From Ligilactobacillus murinus DSM 20452 = NBRC 14221 (GTDB lineage: Bacteria; Bacillota; Bacilli; Lactobacillales; Lactobacillaceae): a stretch of DNA of 64,000 nucleotides. The stretch is taken from assembly GCF_001591685.1 (NCBI RefSeq), contig NZ_BCVJ01000001.1, forward strand, positions 117,201 to 181,200, read 5' to 3'. Each line of letters opens with the position of its first letter. The stretch's first letter is position 1. Below are positions 39,304 to 50,025 of the stretch, piece by piece. The notes below the pieces were generated by a model, which saw only the letters and a program-made list of their open reading frames with translations, searched no databases and was not told where the DNA came from. Both the position numbers and the translations under genes were made by a program.

Positions 39304-39510
39304 TTATAGAATCGTGACTAAAGCTGCTTGAAATCCCTTTTTACCCTCAACTTCAACGAATTCGACTCTTTGACCTTCTTCTAAGATCTTGTAACCTGAT
39401 TTTTCGATCGCCGTATAGTGGACAAAAAGATCCTCTTTTGGCGCATTATCAGGAGTAATAAAACCGTAACCTTTATCCTTATTAAAGCGACGTACTGTTC
39501 CTTGTAACAT
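39304..39510 (-). CDS. Cold shock domain protein
   Basis: A 68-residue single OB-fold RNA/DNA chaperone. RNP1 is KGYGFIT and RNP2 is LFVHYTAI, preceded by the usual GTVRRFNKD. The C-terminal GFQAALVTIL replaces the more common QAVNV-type ending, so it is a divergent CspA-family member. I start at ATG 39510 behind GGTGGA; three more codons are open upstream. It follows radC by nine bases, so it may be co-transcribed with it rather than from a cold-inducible leader of its own. Confidence 0.93.
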   Translation of the reverse strand: MLQGTVRRFNKDKGYGFITPDNAPKEDLFVHYTAIEKSGYKILEEGQRVEFVEVEGKKGFQAALVTIL

Positions 39511-39519
39511 AAAATCCAC

Positions 39520-40149
39520 CTATCTAATTAATATTTTTTCTTCACGCATACTCAAATATGTATGCCCACCAACAATAATGTGATCCAATAAAGCGATCCC
39601 TAAAAGCTCGCCACATGCCTGTAAACGTCTAGTCAAGGCGATGTCATTTGGGGAAGGCGTCACCTGCCCACTAGGATGATTATGGACCACGATAAAACGG
39701 GCCGCACTGTACTTTAGTGCCAATTTCAAGATCTCTCTTGGATGGACTGTAGCTTCATTTAGCGTCCCCACAAAGATCTCTTCTTGGGCTAAGACCTGAT
39801 TTTTAGTATCTAAATAAACGCCCCACAGCACTTCTTGTTTACGCATTGCCAACTTAGCACTCATATACTCACCGATCACCTTACTAGAACAGATCTGCCC
39901 CAATTCTAACGGTGGTTTTAAAGCATAGCGCTTAGCAAATTCACATAAAAGCAATAAATAATACTGGAGTTTAGCGTCAGCAGTCAGCTTATTTAAATCA
40001 GTGACTCCAAAATACTGAAGCTGCGCTAGAGCATCAGCCCGTGCAAAGTAGCGCTCGACTACTTGATCCGCTAATTGCTTATCCAACAAAAATTCCAATA
40101 ATTCACTTAAAACGCTCTTATCTGTTAAATTTTTTAAATTCATTTTCAA
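39520..40149 (-). CDS. radC: RadC family JAB-domain protein with degenerate N-terminus
   Basis: The C-terminal JAMM/MPN+ metalloprotease-like domain is intact: HNHPSGQVTPSPND supplies the metal ligands, followed by LTRRLQACGELLGIALLDHI. The N-terminal helix-hairpin-helix part is shortened and lacks the usual PRERL opening (here MKMNLKNLTDKSVLSELLEF). Despite the old name, a DNA repair role for RadC is doubtful. 209 residues. It lies upstream of csp and 43 bases after a HAD gene in the same direction. Confidence 0.88.
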   Translation of the reverse strand: MKMNLKNLTDKSVLSELLEFLLDKQLADQVVERYFARADALAQLQYFGVTDLNKLTADAKLQYYLLLLCEFAKRYALKPPLELGQICSSKVIGEYMSAKLAMRKQEVLWGVYLDTKNQVLAQEEIFVGTLNEATVHPREILKLALKYSAARFIVVHNHPSGQVTPSPNDIALTRRLQACGELLGIALLDHIIVGGHTYLSMREEKILIR

Positions 40150-40192
40150 GCCCCCTTACTTTATAAAATTCGCAAACGGAGCTAAAAATCAT

Positions 40193-40849
40193 TTATTTTT
40201 TGATGAGATCTCGCACAGCAACTAGATCAGGCAAGATCGCCACGGTATGCTCTTTTTCATATGCGGTCGGCAAGATGATATCTGGCACCATAACGACTGG
40301 GATCTTAGCATTATTAGCTGCTTTGACACCATTCAATGAATCTTCAATGATCAAAGTTTCATTTTTAGCTGGACAGCCAGCTTTTTCCCACGCTTTTTCA
40401 AAGATCTCTGGTGCTGGCTTAGCATGGGTCACATCGTCAGCCGAAACGATATCAGCAAAGCGCCCTGAAATATTAGTCTTTTCCAAATAATATTCGATAT
40501 CTTTTTTGAAATTGCTTGAAGCGATGACATAAGGGATATTTTGTTCATCCAAATAAGCAGCCAATTCTTTAAAGCCAGGTTTTAATTCTAATTTTCCGGC
40601 CTCTACGATCGGATAAACATTATCCATGCTCATCCGATAAAAACGGTCGACTAACTCACGACTACCATAATCTTTAGTCATCTGGGCAAGCATCGGTTCT
40701 GTCCCTGCTCCGATAAATTGCTTATAATACTTTAAAGTGTAATTTGGCATTTGGAGTTTTTCAGCTGCTAGCTTATTAGCTTCAAAATATACTTTTTCAG
40801 AATCAAATACGACACCATCCATGTCAAAGATCACTAATTTTAAATCCAT
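40193..40849 (-). CDS. HAD family hydrolase (beta-phosphoglucomutase-like)
   Basis: 218-residue phosphatase-type protein. The nucleophile motif is FDMDGVVFDSE at the N-terminus, with motif II Ser in YVIASSNFKKD, motif III Lys in HAKPAPEIF and motif IV in IIEDSLNGVKAA. The helical cap after motif I marks the subfamily that includes beta-phosphoglucomutase and small sugar-phosphate phosphatases. The substrate is not evident. 16 bases after folC in the same direction. Confidence 0.88.
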   Translation of the reverse strand: MDLKLVIFDMDGVVFDSEKVYFEANKLAAEKLQMPNYTLKYYKQFIGAGTEPMLAQMTKDYGSRELVDRFYRMSMDNVYPIVEAGKLELKPGFKELAAYLDEQNIPYVIASSNFKKDIEYYLEKTNISGRFADIVSADDVTHAKPAPEIFEKAWEKAGCPAKNETLIIEDSLNGVKAANNAKIPVVMVPDIILPTAYEKEHTVAILPDLVAVRDLIKK

Positions 40850-40865
40850 CTTATATCCTCACGAT

Positions 40866-42137
40866 CTAAATAAAATAATTTCTTACTTCCGATACAAAAT
40901 ACAACGAACCCGTAAATAATAGCATATCATCGCTTGAGATCTCTTGCATTACCTCAGCCAAAGCTTCTGGCCACGCTTCATAAAAACGGCCTTGCTCATG
41001 ACTGACTGCACGTGGCGCATCAAAACTGACTGTAAACAGCTCGACATTTGGTAACTGCTCTAATTCAGCTACCATAGTCTTAGCCTGCTTATCAGCCAAG
41101 ACCGAAATGATAACATAGATCTGTTTATCGGCAAAATTATGTTTTAATGTTTGAACTAATTGCTGGATCGCATCAGCATTATGTGCTCCATCCAAAACGA
41201 TCAACGGCTCATCATTTATCTTTTCAAAGCGTCCAGCCCAGGTCGTCTGTTTTAAAGCAGTTTTGATCTCTTTTAGCGTTGGCGAAAAGCCCTCTCTTTT
41301 AGCCAAGACCAAAAATGCACTTACAGCCAAACTAGCATTGGCAACTTGATATTGCCCTAATAATGAGATCGCTAGCTTAGCCTTGATCCCAAAGCCTTGA
41401 TATGTAAAGCTTTCACCCCAAACACTAGCGCTTTTTTCAGGTAAGAACGTATAATCTACTCCTGCCTGATACAAAGGAGCATTTCTTTTTACAGCCTGTG
41501 CTTTAATAACAGCCAAACATTCTGGCACTAATTTTCCAACGACGACTGGCCGAGCTTGTTTGATGATCCCTGCTTTTGCTGTGGCGATCTTAGCTAAAGT
41601 ATCACCTAGGATCTGAGTATGATCTAGCGCAACTTCAGTGATCACCGCTAACTCAGGAGTCAAAATATTAGTCGAATCATAAAGACCGCCGATCCCCACT
41701 TCAACGACCGCATAATCAGGTGCCATTTTAGCAAAATATAAAAACATCAGCATTGTGACAACTTCAAATTCCTTAGGTCCTTCACCAGCATATTCTTCAT
41801 CAAGCCGTGAAATGACCGGTAATAATTCATTTAACAGCTCGACCAACATCTGATCACTGATCGGTTCACCATCAAGCGCGATCCGTTCGTTAAAACGCGT
41901 GATATAAGGCGAAGTGAAGGTCCCGACCCTAAAACCTTGACTTTGCAAAAGTTCACTTAAAAAAGCAACAGTCGACCCTTTGCCATTAGTCCCTGTAACA
42001 TGGATGAACTTGGTCTTTTTTTGTGGATCGCCCAAATAATGAGCAAAACGGCGCATCCGTTCTAAGTCGGGGGACTTTGTAAATTTGCGACGTCCATGAA
42101 TAAATTCGACCGCCTCAGTGTAGCTTTTGATCTGCAT
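40866..42137 (-). CDS. folC: Folylpolyglutamate synthase / dihydrofolate synthase
   Basis: Adds glutamate residues to folates, with ATP. The P-loop is VTGTNGKGSTVAFLSELLQ (near 48-58) and the second ATP motif DGAHNADAIQQLVQTL (near 315). VGIGGLYDSTNIL is the omega-loop region of the family. 423 residues fits. It follows valS in the usual lactobacillus order, with about 95 bases between them, and heads a run with the HAD gene and radC. Confidence 0.95.
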   Translation of the reverse strand: MQIKSYTEAVEFIHGRRKFTKSPDLERMRRFAHYLGDPQKKTKFIHVTGTNGKGSTVAFLSELLQSQGFRVGTFTSPYITRFNERIALDGEPISDQMLVELLNELLPVISRLDEEYAGEGPKEFEVVTMLMFLYFAKMAPDYAVVEVGIGGLYDSTNILTPELAVITEVALDHTQILGDTLAKIATAKAGIIKQARPVVVGKLVPECLAVIKAQAVKRNAPLYQAGVDYTFLPEKSASVWGESFTYQGFGIKAKLAISLLGQYQVANASLAVSAFLVLAKREGFSPTLKEIKTALKQTTWAGRFEKINDEPLIVLDGAHNADAIQQLVQTLKHNFADKQIYVIISVLADKQAKTMVAELEQLPNVELFTVSFDAPRAVSHEQGRFYEAWPEALAEVMQEISSDDMLLFTGSLYFVSEVRNYFI

Positions 42138-42231
42138 CTTTTCGCCTCATTTACCTAAAAATATCTTATTTTAAGTATAACACAAACTACACAAAAAACG
42201 CTCACCGTAAAAGGCAAGCGTTGTTTAAAAA

Positions 42232-44895
42232 TTAATCAACTTGAGCTTTTAGATCTTTGATCCGTTCGTTAGTTGCATTTAATTTTTCACGGTAACCCGC
42301 TAATTTTTCTTTTTCTTTAGCAACAACTTCAGCTGGTGCATTAGAAACAAAGCGTTCATTGCCAAGTTTCTTTTCACCACGTGTCACTTCAGATACTAAT
42401 TTCTTAGCTTCTTTTTCTAAGCGTGCGATCTCTTCATTTAGATCGATCAGATCAGCTAATGGCAAGTAAACTTCAGCGCCTGTGATCACAGAAGTCATCG
42501 CTAAGGCTGGAGCTGTCACATCAGAACCGATCTCAAGATGTTTGGGATGGCAGAAGCGTTCGATATATTCTTGGTTGTTTTCAAAGACTGCTTTAGTCGT
42601 TTCAGAAGTCGTCTTGATCAAGATATCGATCGCTGAAGACATTGGTGCATTAACTTCGGCCCGGTTGTTACGCACTGCTTTGATCAATTCGATCAAGTTG
42701 TCCATTTGTTCTTTTGCAGCTTGATCATCAAATTCTGGGTGGTCAACTGGGTAAGCAGCTGTGACCAAAGATTCACCTTCATGTGGCATTTCTAGCCAAA
42801 TTTGCTCAGTTACAAATGGCATGATCGGATGTAAGAGACGTAATGTTTGGTCTAAGATATAGCATAAAATGCTTTGCGTATTTTGCTTAGCCTTAGCATC
42901 ATCACCCGTCAAGTTTTCCTTAGCCATTTCGATGTACCAATCACAGAAATCATTCCAGATAAAGTTGTAAAGTGCACGACCTGCTTCACCGAATTCATAG
43001 TTATCAAAGAGGCGAGTCACTTCTTTGACAGTATCATTCAAGCGGCTCAAGATCCACTTGTCAGCTAGTTGCCATTCTGCTTTAGCTGGCAAAGTAGCTG
43101 TCGTATCTTCATCAAGGTTCATGATCACAAAGCGACTTGCGTTCCAGATCTTGTTGATAAAGTTCCAGGCTGCATCCATCTTCGTATAGGAGAAACGAAC
43201 GTCTTGACCTGGGGCTGAACCATTGGATAAGAACCAACGTAAAGCATCAGCGCCATATTTATCGATCACATCCATTGGATCGATCCCATTACCAAGTGAC
43301 TTACTCATCTTACGTCCTTGTTCATCCCGGATCAAACCGTGGATCAAAACATCCTTAAATGGACGACGACCCGTAAATTCGATACTTTGGAAGATCATCC
43401 GTGAGACCCAGAAGAAAATGATATCATAACCTGTGACTAACGTATTAGTTGGGAAGTAACGCTTGAAATCAGGTGCATCCGTATCTGGCCAGCCCATCGT
43501 TGAAAATGGCCATAAAGCACTAGAGAACCAAGTATCTAAAACATCAGGATCTTGGTCCCAGTTTTCGATATCAGCTGGAGCTTTTTCACCAACATAAGTT
43601 TCCCCCGTATGCTTGTTATACCAAGCTGGGATCTGATGTCCCCACCATAATTGGCGTGAAATGACCCAATCATGAACGTTTTCCATCCATTGGGTAAAGG
43701 TCTTTTCGAAACGTTCTGGCACAAAGTCGACCCGATCATCAGAATCTTGGTTAGCCAAAGCAGCTTGGGCTAATGGTTTCATCTTAACGAACCATTGAGT
43801 TGATAACCTAGCTTCAACTGGAACACCCGTCCGTTCTGAGTGACCCACACTATGCGTGATCTTTTCGATATTTAACATGTAGCCTTGGTCTTCAAGGTCT
43901 TTAACGATCGCTTTACGGGCATCAAAACGATCCATTCCGTTGTATTTACCAGCCCGTTCGTTCATCGTTCCATCATCATTCATCGTGTTGATCCGTTCTA
44001 AGTCATGACGGTTACCGACTTCAAAGTCATTAGGGTCATGTGCTGGGGTGATCTTCACCATCCCTGTCCCAAATTCAGGATCAACATATTGATCGGCGAT
44101 GATCGGGATATGGCGTCCTTGGAGTGGTAAGAGCACTTTCTTACCGACTAAGTCTTTGTAGCGTTCATCTTTTGGATTCACTGCCACAGCCACGTCACCC
44201 ATCATCGTTTCTGGACGCGTCGTTGCGATCTCGATGTAGTCTTTGCCATTGAATGTCGTTCCATCAACGAATGGATATTTTACATGGTAAAAGGCCCCTT
44301 CATCATCTTGGTGGATAACTTCGATATCGGATAAAGCCGTCCGCGCCTTTGGATCCCAGTTGATGATGTATTCACCACGGTAGATCAAGCCTTTTTCATA
44401 TAATTTTACAAAGACACGGCGAACAGCGTGGGATAAGCCTTCATCTAAAGTAAAACGTTCGCGGTCGTAATCCAAAGAAAGACCTAATTTAGCCCATTGT
44501 GCATGAATGATATCAGCATATTCGCCTTTCCATTCCCAAACTTTGTCGATAAACTTTTCACGCCCTAGATCGTAACGGGAGATCCCTTCTTCAGCTAAAC
44601 GTGCTTCAACTTTAGCTTGCGTTGCGATCCCAGCATGGTCCATCCCAGGAAGCCATAAGGTATCAAAACCTTGCATCCGCTTTTGTCTGATCAACATATC
44701 TTGTAACGTTGTATCCCAAGCATGGCCCAAGTGTAACTTACCAGTTACGTTTGGCGGTGGGATCACGATCGAATATGGTTTAGCTTTTTGATCGCCATTT
44801 GGCTTGAACAAACCAGCATCGACCCACTTTTGATAACGTCCTGGTTCAATTTGACTAGGATCGTATTTGGTTGACATTTCGATGTCACGTGCCAT
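42232..44895 (-). CDS. valS: Valyl-tRNA synthetase
   Basis: Charges tRNA-Val with valine and edits threonine. Class I motifs are HLGH (near 56-59, in [16 protein letters not shown]) and KMSKS (near 525, in [17 protein letters not shown]). A C-terminal coiled-coil ([20 protein letters not shown] to the end) is the tRNA-binding arm typical of ValRS. 887 residues. The ATG at 44895 follows AAAGGAAG. Controlled by its own T-box, with a promoter just after thiI. Confidence 0.98.
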   Translation of the reverse strand: MARDIEMSTKYDPSQIEPGRYQKWVDAGLFKPNGDQKAKPYSIVIPPPNVTGKLHLGHAWDTTLQDMLIRQKRMQGFDTLWLPGMDHAGIATQAKVEARLAEEGISRYDLGREKFIDKVWEWKGEYADIIHAQWAKLGLSLDYDRERFTLDEGLSHAVRRVFVKLYEKGLIYRGEYIINWDPKARTALSDIEVIHQDDEGAFYHVKYPFVDGTTFNGKDYIEIATTRPETMMGDVAVAVNPKDERYKDLVGKKVLLPLQGRHIPIIADQYVDPEFGTGMVKITPAHDPNDFEVGNRHDLERINTMNDDGTMNERAGKYNGMDRFDARKAIVKDLEDQGYMLNIEKITHSVGHSERTGVPVEARLSTQWFVKMKPLAQAALANQDSDDRVDFVPERFEKTFTQWMENVHDWVISRQLWWGHQIPAWYNKHTGETYVGEKAPADIENWDQDPDVLDTWFSSALWPFSTMGWPDTDAPDFKRYFPTNTLVTGYDIIFFWVSRMIFQSIEFTGRRPFKDVLIHGLIRDEQGRKMSKSLGNGIDPMDVIDKYGADALRWFLSNGSAPGQDVRFSYTKMDAAWNFINKIWNASRFVIMNLDEDTTATLPAKAEWQLADKWILSRLNDTVKEVTRLFDNYEFGEAGRALYNFIWNDFCDWYIEMAKENLTGDDAKAKQNTQSILCYILDQTLRLLHPIMPFVTEQIWLEMPHEGESLVTAAYPVDHPEFDDQAAKEQMDNLIELIKAVRNNRAEVNAPMSSAIDILIKTTSETTKAVFENNQEYIERFCHPKHLEIGSDVTAPALAMTSVITGAEVYLPLADLIDLNEEIARLEKEAKKLVSEVTRGEKKLGNERFVSNAPAEVVAKEKEKLAGYREKLNATNERIKDLKAQVD

Positions 44896-44932
44896 TATTA
44901 TCTTCCTTTCTTATCTTGACCGGATCTAAACA

Positions 44933-45153
44933 AAAAGGCACCGCCATCCGCTTAGGACGACAGTGCCGTGGTACCACCTAAATTGGGTTTTTACCCCTCT
45001 TTGATCTGCGTTAACGAATAGATATCCGGTCTTACTTACTTAGTTTCAGTAGGACAGCTCACAAGCTACTATCTGATCGGCTGTTAAAGCGTCACACCCA
45101 CCCGCTTCTCTCTGAAAACAGTTTGCGATCAAATCCTCTTGTTCAAAGCTTAT
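44933..45153 (-). promoter_or_regulatory. T-box riboswitch (Val) upstream of valS
   Basis: T-box AGGTGGTACCACGG (44979-44966), then a terminator with GGCAC and GGTGCC arms and a TTTTTG tail (44968-44933). In Stem I, helices ACAAG/CTTGT and GATCG/CGATC frame the specifier loop AGATAGTAG, with specifier GTA (45069-45067) for valine. UGGU fits A73 of tRNA-Val. Confidence 0.93.
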
Positions 45154-45159
45154 AGATGT

Positions 45160-45188
45160 ATTTTAGCCTTGAAATACGGACGCGTCAA
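45160..45188 (-). promoter_or_regulatory. Promoter of valS
   Basis: On the minus strand TTGACG (45183-45188), 17 bases, TAAAAT (45160-45165), between the thiI stop and the valS T-box. Confidence 0.75.
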
Positions 45189-45195
45189 GCGCTTT

Positions 45196-46413
45196 TTACA
45201 GCAACTCTGCGAAATCTGCTTGTTTTTCGTTCATAAATTCATCACCGATCTTGACATCTGTGATCGTGATATTTTCCATTGCACGAGCTAACAAACCTTC
45301 AACATCAAGGCGTTCTTCGTAATAACGTGCCTTATCGATCTTTGGTTTAGTCTTAGGAGCAGGTGGCGCAAAGATCGTACAGCAATCTTCAAATGGTTGA
45401 ATAGAAAGATCGAAGGTATCGATATCTTGAGCGATCTTGATGATCTCATTTTTATCCATCGAAACTACTGGACGTAAAACAGGCATCGTCGTTACATCAT
45501 TGATCGCAGCCATACTTTCCAATGTTTGTGAAGCAACTTGCCCTAGAGCTTCCCCGTTAAAGATTGCTAAACCATTACGTTTTTTGGCGATCATTTCACT
45601 TAAACGCAACATAAAGCGTCGTTGGATCGTCATCAAGTAACCAGATGGGACTTTTTCTTTGATCGTTTCTTGGATCTCAGTAAACGGTACTGCGATAAAT
45701 TGGATCCGACCAACATATGGGGTCAACTTAGCAGTCAATTCCTTAGCCTTATTCAAAGCTTGCTCACTGGTATATGGCGGGCTAAAGAAGTGGACCATTT
45801 CAATATCCACGCCACGTTTCATCGCTAAGTAACCGGCAACTGGCGAGTCGATCCCACCAGAAAGCATCAACATAGCTTTGCCTGCTGTCCCGACTGGAAG
45901 ACCACCGGCACCATCGATCGTTTCAGAAGAAAGATAGATCCCATTAGCTCGAACCTCAACTCGTAAGATCATATCAGGCTCTTTCATCTTGACTTTGATC
46001 CCTGGGACCGTCTTTAAGATGTGGCCCCCCAACATATCATTTAATTCGTTGGTATCGTATTGGAAGTTATGATCAGAGCGACGCGTGTTGATCTTGAAAG
46101 TCATTCCTTCGTGGAAGCGTTCAGCCACCATTTGTGTAGCGACTTTCTTGACCTCTTCGACATCGCGAGCAACGCGGATCGAAGGTGAAAAGTTTTGGAT
46201 CCCAAAAACTTGTTTCAAACGTTCCATGACTTTAGTCGAGTCTTCGCCATTTAATTGGATATGCATCCGATCACGATGAGCTTTGACCACTAACTCTGGA
46301 AAATCATGCATTGCTTGTCGGACATTGAAACCCAAGCGATCGATAAAGTTACGTCGGTTTTTACCCTTAGTTGAAAGTTCGCCGTAACGAACCATAATTT
46401 CTGTATATTGCAT
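45196..46413 (-). CDS. thiI: tRNA 4-thiouridine synthase ThiI
   Basis: Makes 4-thiouridine at position 8 of tRNA; may also serve thiamine thiazole synthesis. It has the N-terminal ferredoxin-like and THUMP domains (about 1-165) and a PP-loop [17 protein letters not shown] (about 180-195). The end (405 residues) lacks the rhodanese domain of E. coli ThiI, as in Bacillus. GAGTATGC-type sites are not needed; AAAGGAAG lies upstream of the ATG. It follows a cysteine desulfurase by 18 bases, matching the NifZ-ThiI pair that delivers sulfur directly in B. subtilis. Confidence 0.96.
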   Translation of the reverse strand: MQYTEIMVRYGELSTKGKNRRNFIDRLGFNVRQAMHDFPELVVKAHRDRMHIQLNGEDSTKVMERLKQVFGIQNFSPSIRVARDVEEVKKVATQMVAERFHEGMTFKINTRRSDHNFQYDTNELNDMLGGHILKTVPGIKVKMKEPDMILRVEVRANGIYLSSETIDGAGGLPVGTAGKAMLMLSGGIDSPVAGYLAMKRGVDIEMVHFFSPPYTSEQALNKAKELTAKLTPYVGRIQFIAVPFTEIQETIKEKVPSGYLMTIQRRFMLRLSEMIAKKRNGLAIFNGEALGQVASQTLESMAAINDVTTMPVLRPVVSMDKNEIIKIAQDIDTFDLSIQPFEDCCTIFAPPAPKTKPKIDKARYYEERLDVEGLLARAMENITITDVKIGDEFMNEKQADFAELL

Positions 46414-46431
46414 CTTGCTTCCTTTCTGTTT

Positions 46432-47580
46432 TTACGAATTGATCTTTAAAAATTTTTGATAGATATCATCGAAGATCTGATTGAATTTATCTGCTTGCGC
46501 CATTGTATTATTTTCATCTAAGCTGACACGTACAGCCGATGTGGCGATCTTATCATCGACTTGCATGGCGTGTAAGGTCGATGAAACTTGACCTTTTTTA
46601 GATGAGCACGCACTAGTCGTTGAGATAAAGACGCCTTGATCTTCAAACGCATGGACGATCGTTTCACCTCGCACGCCTGCGATTGCAAAACATAAGATAT
46701 GTGGCGCAAACTTATCATCTAACTGTGAAAAAAGCGTCACTTTATCAAACGCTTGTAAATGCCCAAAGATCTTTTGTCGGATCGCTTGTTCATGCGCAAC
46801 ATTTTTTGTTTCATTTTCCAGCAACAAGCGTAAGGCTTTAGCCATTGCAGCGATCGCCGGAAGATTCTCTGTACTACTGCGTAAATTCTTCTCTTGGCCA
46901 CCACCAGATAAAAGTGGTGCTAATTTCCGCCCAGCTTTCTTGTACAAAAAGCCCACACCACGAGGAGCATGGAATTTATGACCAGAAAAAGTTACTAGGT
47001 CGACTCTTTCATCCATGATCAGATCAGTTAGCCCTTTACCTACCGCCTGAACTGCGTCGACATGAAAATGAACTTTAGGATGATCAGCTAAAACGCGTGC
47101 GATCTCTTTTAGCGGTTGGATCGTTCCGACCTCGTTATTGACTGCCATAACTGAGACTAAGATAGTATCTTTGCGTAAAGCTTGCTTTAGATCTAAAACA
47201 GATACTCGCCCATTTTCATCAACTGGTAGATAGGTGACTTCAAAGCCTAACTTTTCGAGCTGTTTCATCGAATTAAGCACTGCTGGATGTTCAACTTGTG
47301 TCGTGATCAAGTGTTTACCATAGATCCCTTTTTCAAGTGCTGTGCCTTTGATCGCCCAATTGTCGCCTTCCGTACCCCCACTAGTAAAAAAGATCTCTTC
47401 TTTTTGACACCCAAGGAGTTCTGCGATCTGTGCTCTAGATTGTTCAAGTAGATTATAGGCATTTTCACCCATTTTGTGTAACGATGAAGGATTACCCCAG
47501 ATAGCTTCACTGACTTTCGTATAGGTCGTTAAAACTTCTGGGTGAACTTTTGTCGTTGCACTGTTATCAAAATATATCAT
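46432..47580 (-). CDS. Cysteine desulfurase, ThiI-side copy (NifZ-like)
   Basis: PLP enzyme giving sulfur from cysteine. The start MIYFDNSATTKVHPEV, FTSGGTEGDNWAI, HVDAVQAVG, the PLP-lysine in VTFSGHKFHAPRG, and the catalytic Cys in ISTTSACSSKKGQVSSTLHA are visible. The longer active-site stretch and the ThiI neighbour place it with B. subtilis NifZ rather than the housekeeping SufS. 382 residues, the same length as the MnmA-side copy but clearly a different subfamily. AGAGGGG is the ribosome site. Confidence 0.93.
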   Translation of the reverse strand: MIYFDNSATTKVHPEVLTTYTKVSEAIWGNPSSLHKMGENAYNLLEQSRAQIAELLGCQKEEIFFTSGGTEGDNWAIKGTALEKGIYGKHLITTQVEHPAVLNSMKQLEKLGFEVTYLPVDENGRVSVLDLKQALRKDTILVSVMAVNNEVGTIQPLKEIARVLADHPKVHFHVDAVQAVGKGLTDLIMDERVDLVTFSGHKFHAPRGVGFLYKKAGRKLAPLLSGGGQEKNLRSSTENLPAIAAMAKALRLLLENETKNVAHEQAIRQKIFGHLQAFDKVTLFSQLDDKFAPHILCFAIAGVRGETIVHAFEDQGVFISTTSACSSKKGQVSSTLHAMQVDDKIATSAVRVSLDENNTMAQADKFNQIFDDIYQKFLKINS

Positions 47581-47663
47581 GCTGACCCCTCTTTAATAAT
47601 TTAACTTACTTATTGTAATTTATAATCACCAAAAGTACAAATTAATTTGCCATTACAAATTAT

Positions 47664-47703
47664 AAGGACTAAAGCTTAGTTGTGCAACTTAGCTTTAGTC
47701 CTT
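47664..47703 (-). terminator. Long hairpin after ezrA
   Basis: Two 19-base arms (AAGGACTAAAGC and so on) with one mismatch and a two-base loop, nine bases after the ezrA stop. The tail is ATAATTTG rather than a clean T-run, so it may be a weak terminator or an mRNA 3' stabiliser. Confidence 0.6.
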
Positions 47704-47712
47704 AGTAGATAT

Positions 47713-49425
47713 TTAGATAACTTCGCGCCGGTTATTTCCCGCCTTATAGTCGTTTTCGATCCGTTTATAACAGCCTGGCTCAACGGTCTCAAGTGCCTCA
47801 GAGATCACATCTAAGGCCCCCATATAGTCATAATTCTTATTGAAAAGCTCGACTGCGTGGGCATATGCAGAGGCGACCTCCGGATAGCGTGTGCGATAGC
47901 GGTTGGAATATTGCAACATTGCTTCGGTCAAAGTCGAACTATCGATGATCTCTTGGGTCTTTTGCGCCAAAACGTCAAGATCTGATTGCGTATTGATCAG
48001 ATCACGGGCGATCTGTTCCATATCGATCTGGATCTTATTTAAGTCTTGATCCAAACTTTCGATCTCACGTCCGACCTTGAAGAAATATTCAATGTAATCA
48101 TTGGGAAGACCTGGTAAATTCAAGATCTCGATCTCACGTTTCAAACGGTGGATATCATTATCAAATCCTTGAACTGCCGCTTGCGCTTCTTTTTCTTCTT
48201 CAAAGAGATCAGCCACGCTTTCACCGAGCTCTTTTTGCTTGAGCTCGATCTTCTTTAATGCCTCCAGATCAGCTGTTTGTTGATTTAAAACTTCAGAATA
48301 GATGACCACATCTTTTGATTTAGCTTGCATATAAGCGGTAAAGCGTTTGTCGATCTTCATTAATTGTTCATTTAACGCATGCGCTTCTTCCATTTCATTA
48401 TGGTTGAGCGTGTAATTTTGACTCAAACGATCTAATTCGATCAATAACTCTTTTTCTTGATGCTTGGCATGTTCGATAAAATCCGCTAAATGCTTTTCTT
48501 GCCGCGTCACCTTAAGTCTAGCGTTGTACTCATTTTCCATGATGTCATAAGCTTCATCGATCATATCAGCGATCTGTTGATCAAGGGCTTCAGCTTTAGG
48601 TACATCGGCTTGCTTTAAATTAGCTTCATTTTCTTTACACTTTTGCTCGATAGCTTCTAAGTGTTTAGCCAGATCCTTTTTAAAGCCATATTTTTCAGTT
48701 TGTAATTTGGAATAGCCAGCTTTTAATTCCTGCAACTGTTCTGGGAAAATATTCTTTAAATTGCGATAGATCGGGGGCAATTTCTTTAGCGCGATCTTCA
48801 ATAAACGTGTTTGTTGCTTGAGCTTTTCTAAAAGTTCACTTGATTTAGCATAGTCACCTTCTTCAGTCACCTTAGAATACTCATCAAAATCTTTTTCTAA
48901 TGTTGCTAATTCTTTTTCTAGCTCATCGATACTTGGCCCATAAGAAAAATTCTTTGCCAATAAAGTCTTTCTGATCTTTTGATACTCTTCTTTGAGTTCA
49001 CTGATCGCTTTTTTGTGGATCTCAGCAGTCTGCTTGATCTCAGCTAATTCAAGCTTTAATTGCTCATATTGTTGCTTGGCTTTAGCTAACTGAGCTTCAT
49101 TTCGCTTGAGCTCACCATTGATCTTCCAAAAGCGGTAATGCTCTAATTCAGCTTGCAACTTATTCAAATACTCTGAGATCTCAGGTAATTGTTGGTTCAC
49201 CAAAGCATAATAGGAGTGTTCTACTGCTTCAAATCCACTTAAACTATCTCCTGATAATGTCATTTTTTTAACTTCTGCGAGTTCTTCCTCAAGTGGTGAG
49301 TCGAGGATCTCTTCTATGCTGCTTTTAGCTTTTGTGATCCGTTCTTCAAATGAACGCTGAACGAAAAGTACGCTTGCATAGATTGCGACCGCAACTAATA
49401 CAATTGTAACTAAAACTATTACCAT
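47713..49425 (-). CDS. ezrA: Septation ring formation regulator EzrA
   Basis: Membrane-anchored negative regulator of Z-ring assembly and scaffold for septal proteins. One N-terminal helix (MVIVLVTIVLVAVAIYASVL) precedes about 540 residues of spectrin-like coiled coil rich in Glu, Lys, Leu and Gln. The second ATG (49425) is preferred since the first lies within the AAAGGATG ribosome site, though spacing is not ideal for either. Length is normal. Gene order with the NifZ-thiI pair downstream is also that of Bacillus. A TGATATAAT extended -10 (hexamer 49506-49511) lies upstream. Confidence 0.95.
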   Translation of the reverse strand: MVIVLVTIVLVAVAIYASVLFVQRSFEERITKAKSSIEEILDSPLEEELAEVKKMTLSGDSLSGFEAVEHSYYALVNQQLPEISEYLNKLQAELEHYRFWKINGELKRNEAQLAKAKQQYEQLKLELAEIKQTAEIHKKAISELKEEYQKIRKTLLAKNFSYGPSIDELEKELATLEKDFDEYSKVTEEGDYAKSSELLEKLKQQTRLLKIALKKLPPIYRNLKNIFPEQLQELKAGYSKLQTEKYGFKKDLAKHLEAIEQKCKENEANLKQADVPKAEALDQQIADMIDEAYDIMENEYNARLKVTRQEKHLADFIEHAKHQEKELLIELDRLSQNYTLNHNEMEEAHALNEQLMKIDKRFTAYMQAKSKDVVIYSEVLNQQTADLEALKKIELKQKELGESVADLFEEEKEAQAAVQGFDNDIHRLKREIEILNLPGLPNDYIEYFFKVGREIESLDQDLNKIQIDMEQIARDLINTQSDLDVLAQKTQEIIDSSTLTEAMLQYSNRYRTRYPEVASAYAHAVELFNKNYDYMGALDVISEALETVEPGCYKRIENDYKAGNNRREVI

Positions 49426-49568
49426 CTGATGTCCCATCCTTTAAATTGCTAGCTTAAACTTTATCACTTGCCAGAATCGGCAATTACGTATAAAATCTAA
49501 AGCTAATTATATCATAGTTACTGATATTGATACACTATAAACGCTATGATCGACATGGAGGAAATAAA

Positions 49569-50012
49569 ATGTCTATTTTAAGTGCACAAATCGATGCTTT
49601 ATTGGAAAATGAAACCAATCAGACCGCTAATCTCGCTAATGCTTCAGCTTTGTTGAATGATACACTAAAAGACATCAACTGGGTCGGTTTTTATCTCTAT
49701 GATGAAACGGCCGATCAGCTTGATCTTGGGCCTTTCCAAGGTAAAGTTGCTTGTATGCATATCAAAAACGGAGCTGGTGTTTGTGGTACTGCCTTCCAAA
49801 CCGGTAAAGTCTTACGCGTCGCCAATGTCCATGAATTTGTAGGACATATTGCTTGTGATTCAGCTTCAAATTCCGAGATCGTCTTGCCCCTGATCAAAGA
49901 TGGTAAAAAAATCGGTGTTTTAGATATTGATTCACCTAAATTAGATCGCTTTAGTGCTGAAGATGAAGTTTTACTCAGTGAATTTGTCGAAACACTATGT
50001 AAACATCTCTAA
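49569..50012 (+). CDS. msrC: Free methionine-(R)-sulfoxide reductase (GAF domain)
   Basis: Reduces free methionine-R-sulfoxide with a GAF-fold active site. All three redox cysteines of the family are present: C62 in VACMHIKNGAG, C72 in GVCGTAF and C96 in GHIACDSASNSEIVLPL. 147 residues from ATG 49569, seven bases after GGAGG; the frame runs 14 codons further upstream without a site. The dipeptidase gene follows after 13 bases with its own GGAGG, so these two likely share a transcript. Confidence 0.93.
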   Translation: MSILSAQIDALLENETNQTANLANASALLNDTLKDINWVGFYLYDETADQLDLGPFQGKVACMHIKNGAGVCGTAFQTGKVLRVANVHEFVGHIACDSASNSEIVLPLIKDGKKIGVLDIDSPKLDRFSAEDEVLLSEFVETLCKHL

Positions 50013-50025
50013 AATGGAGGAAATT

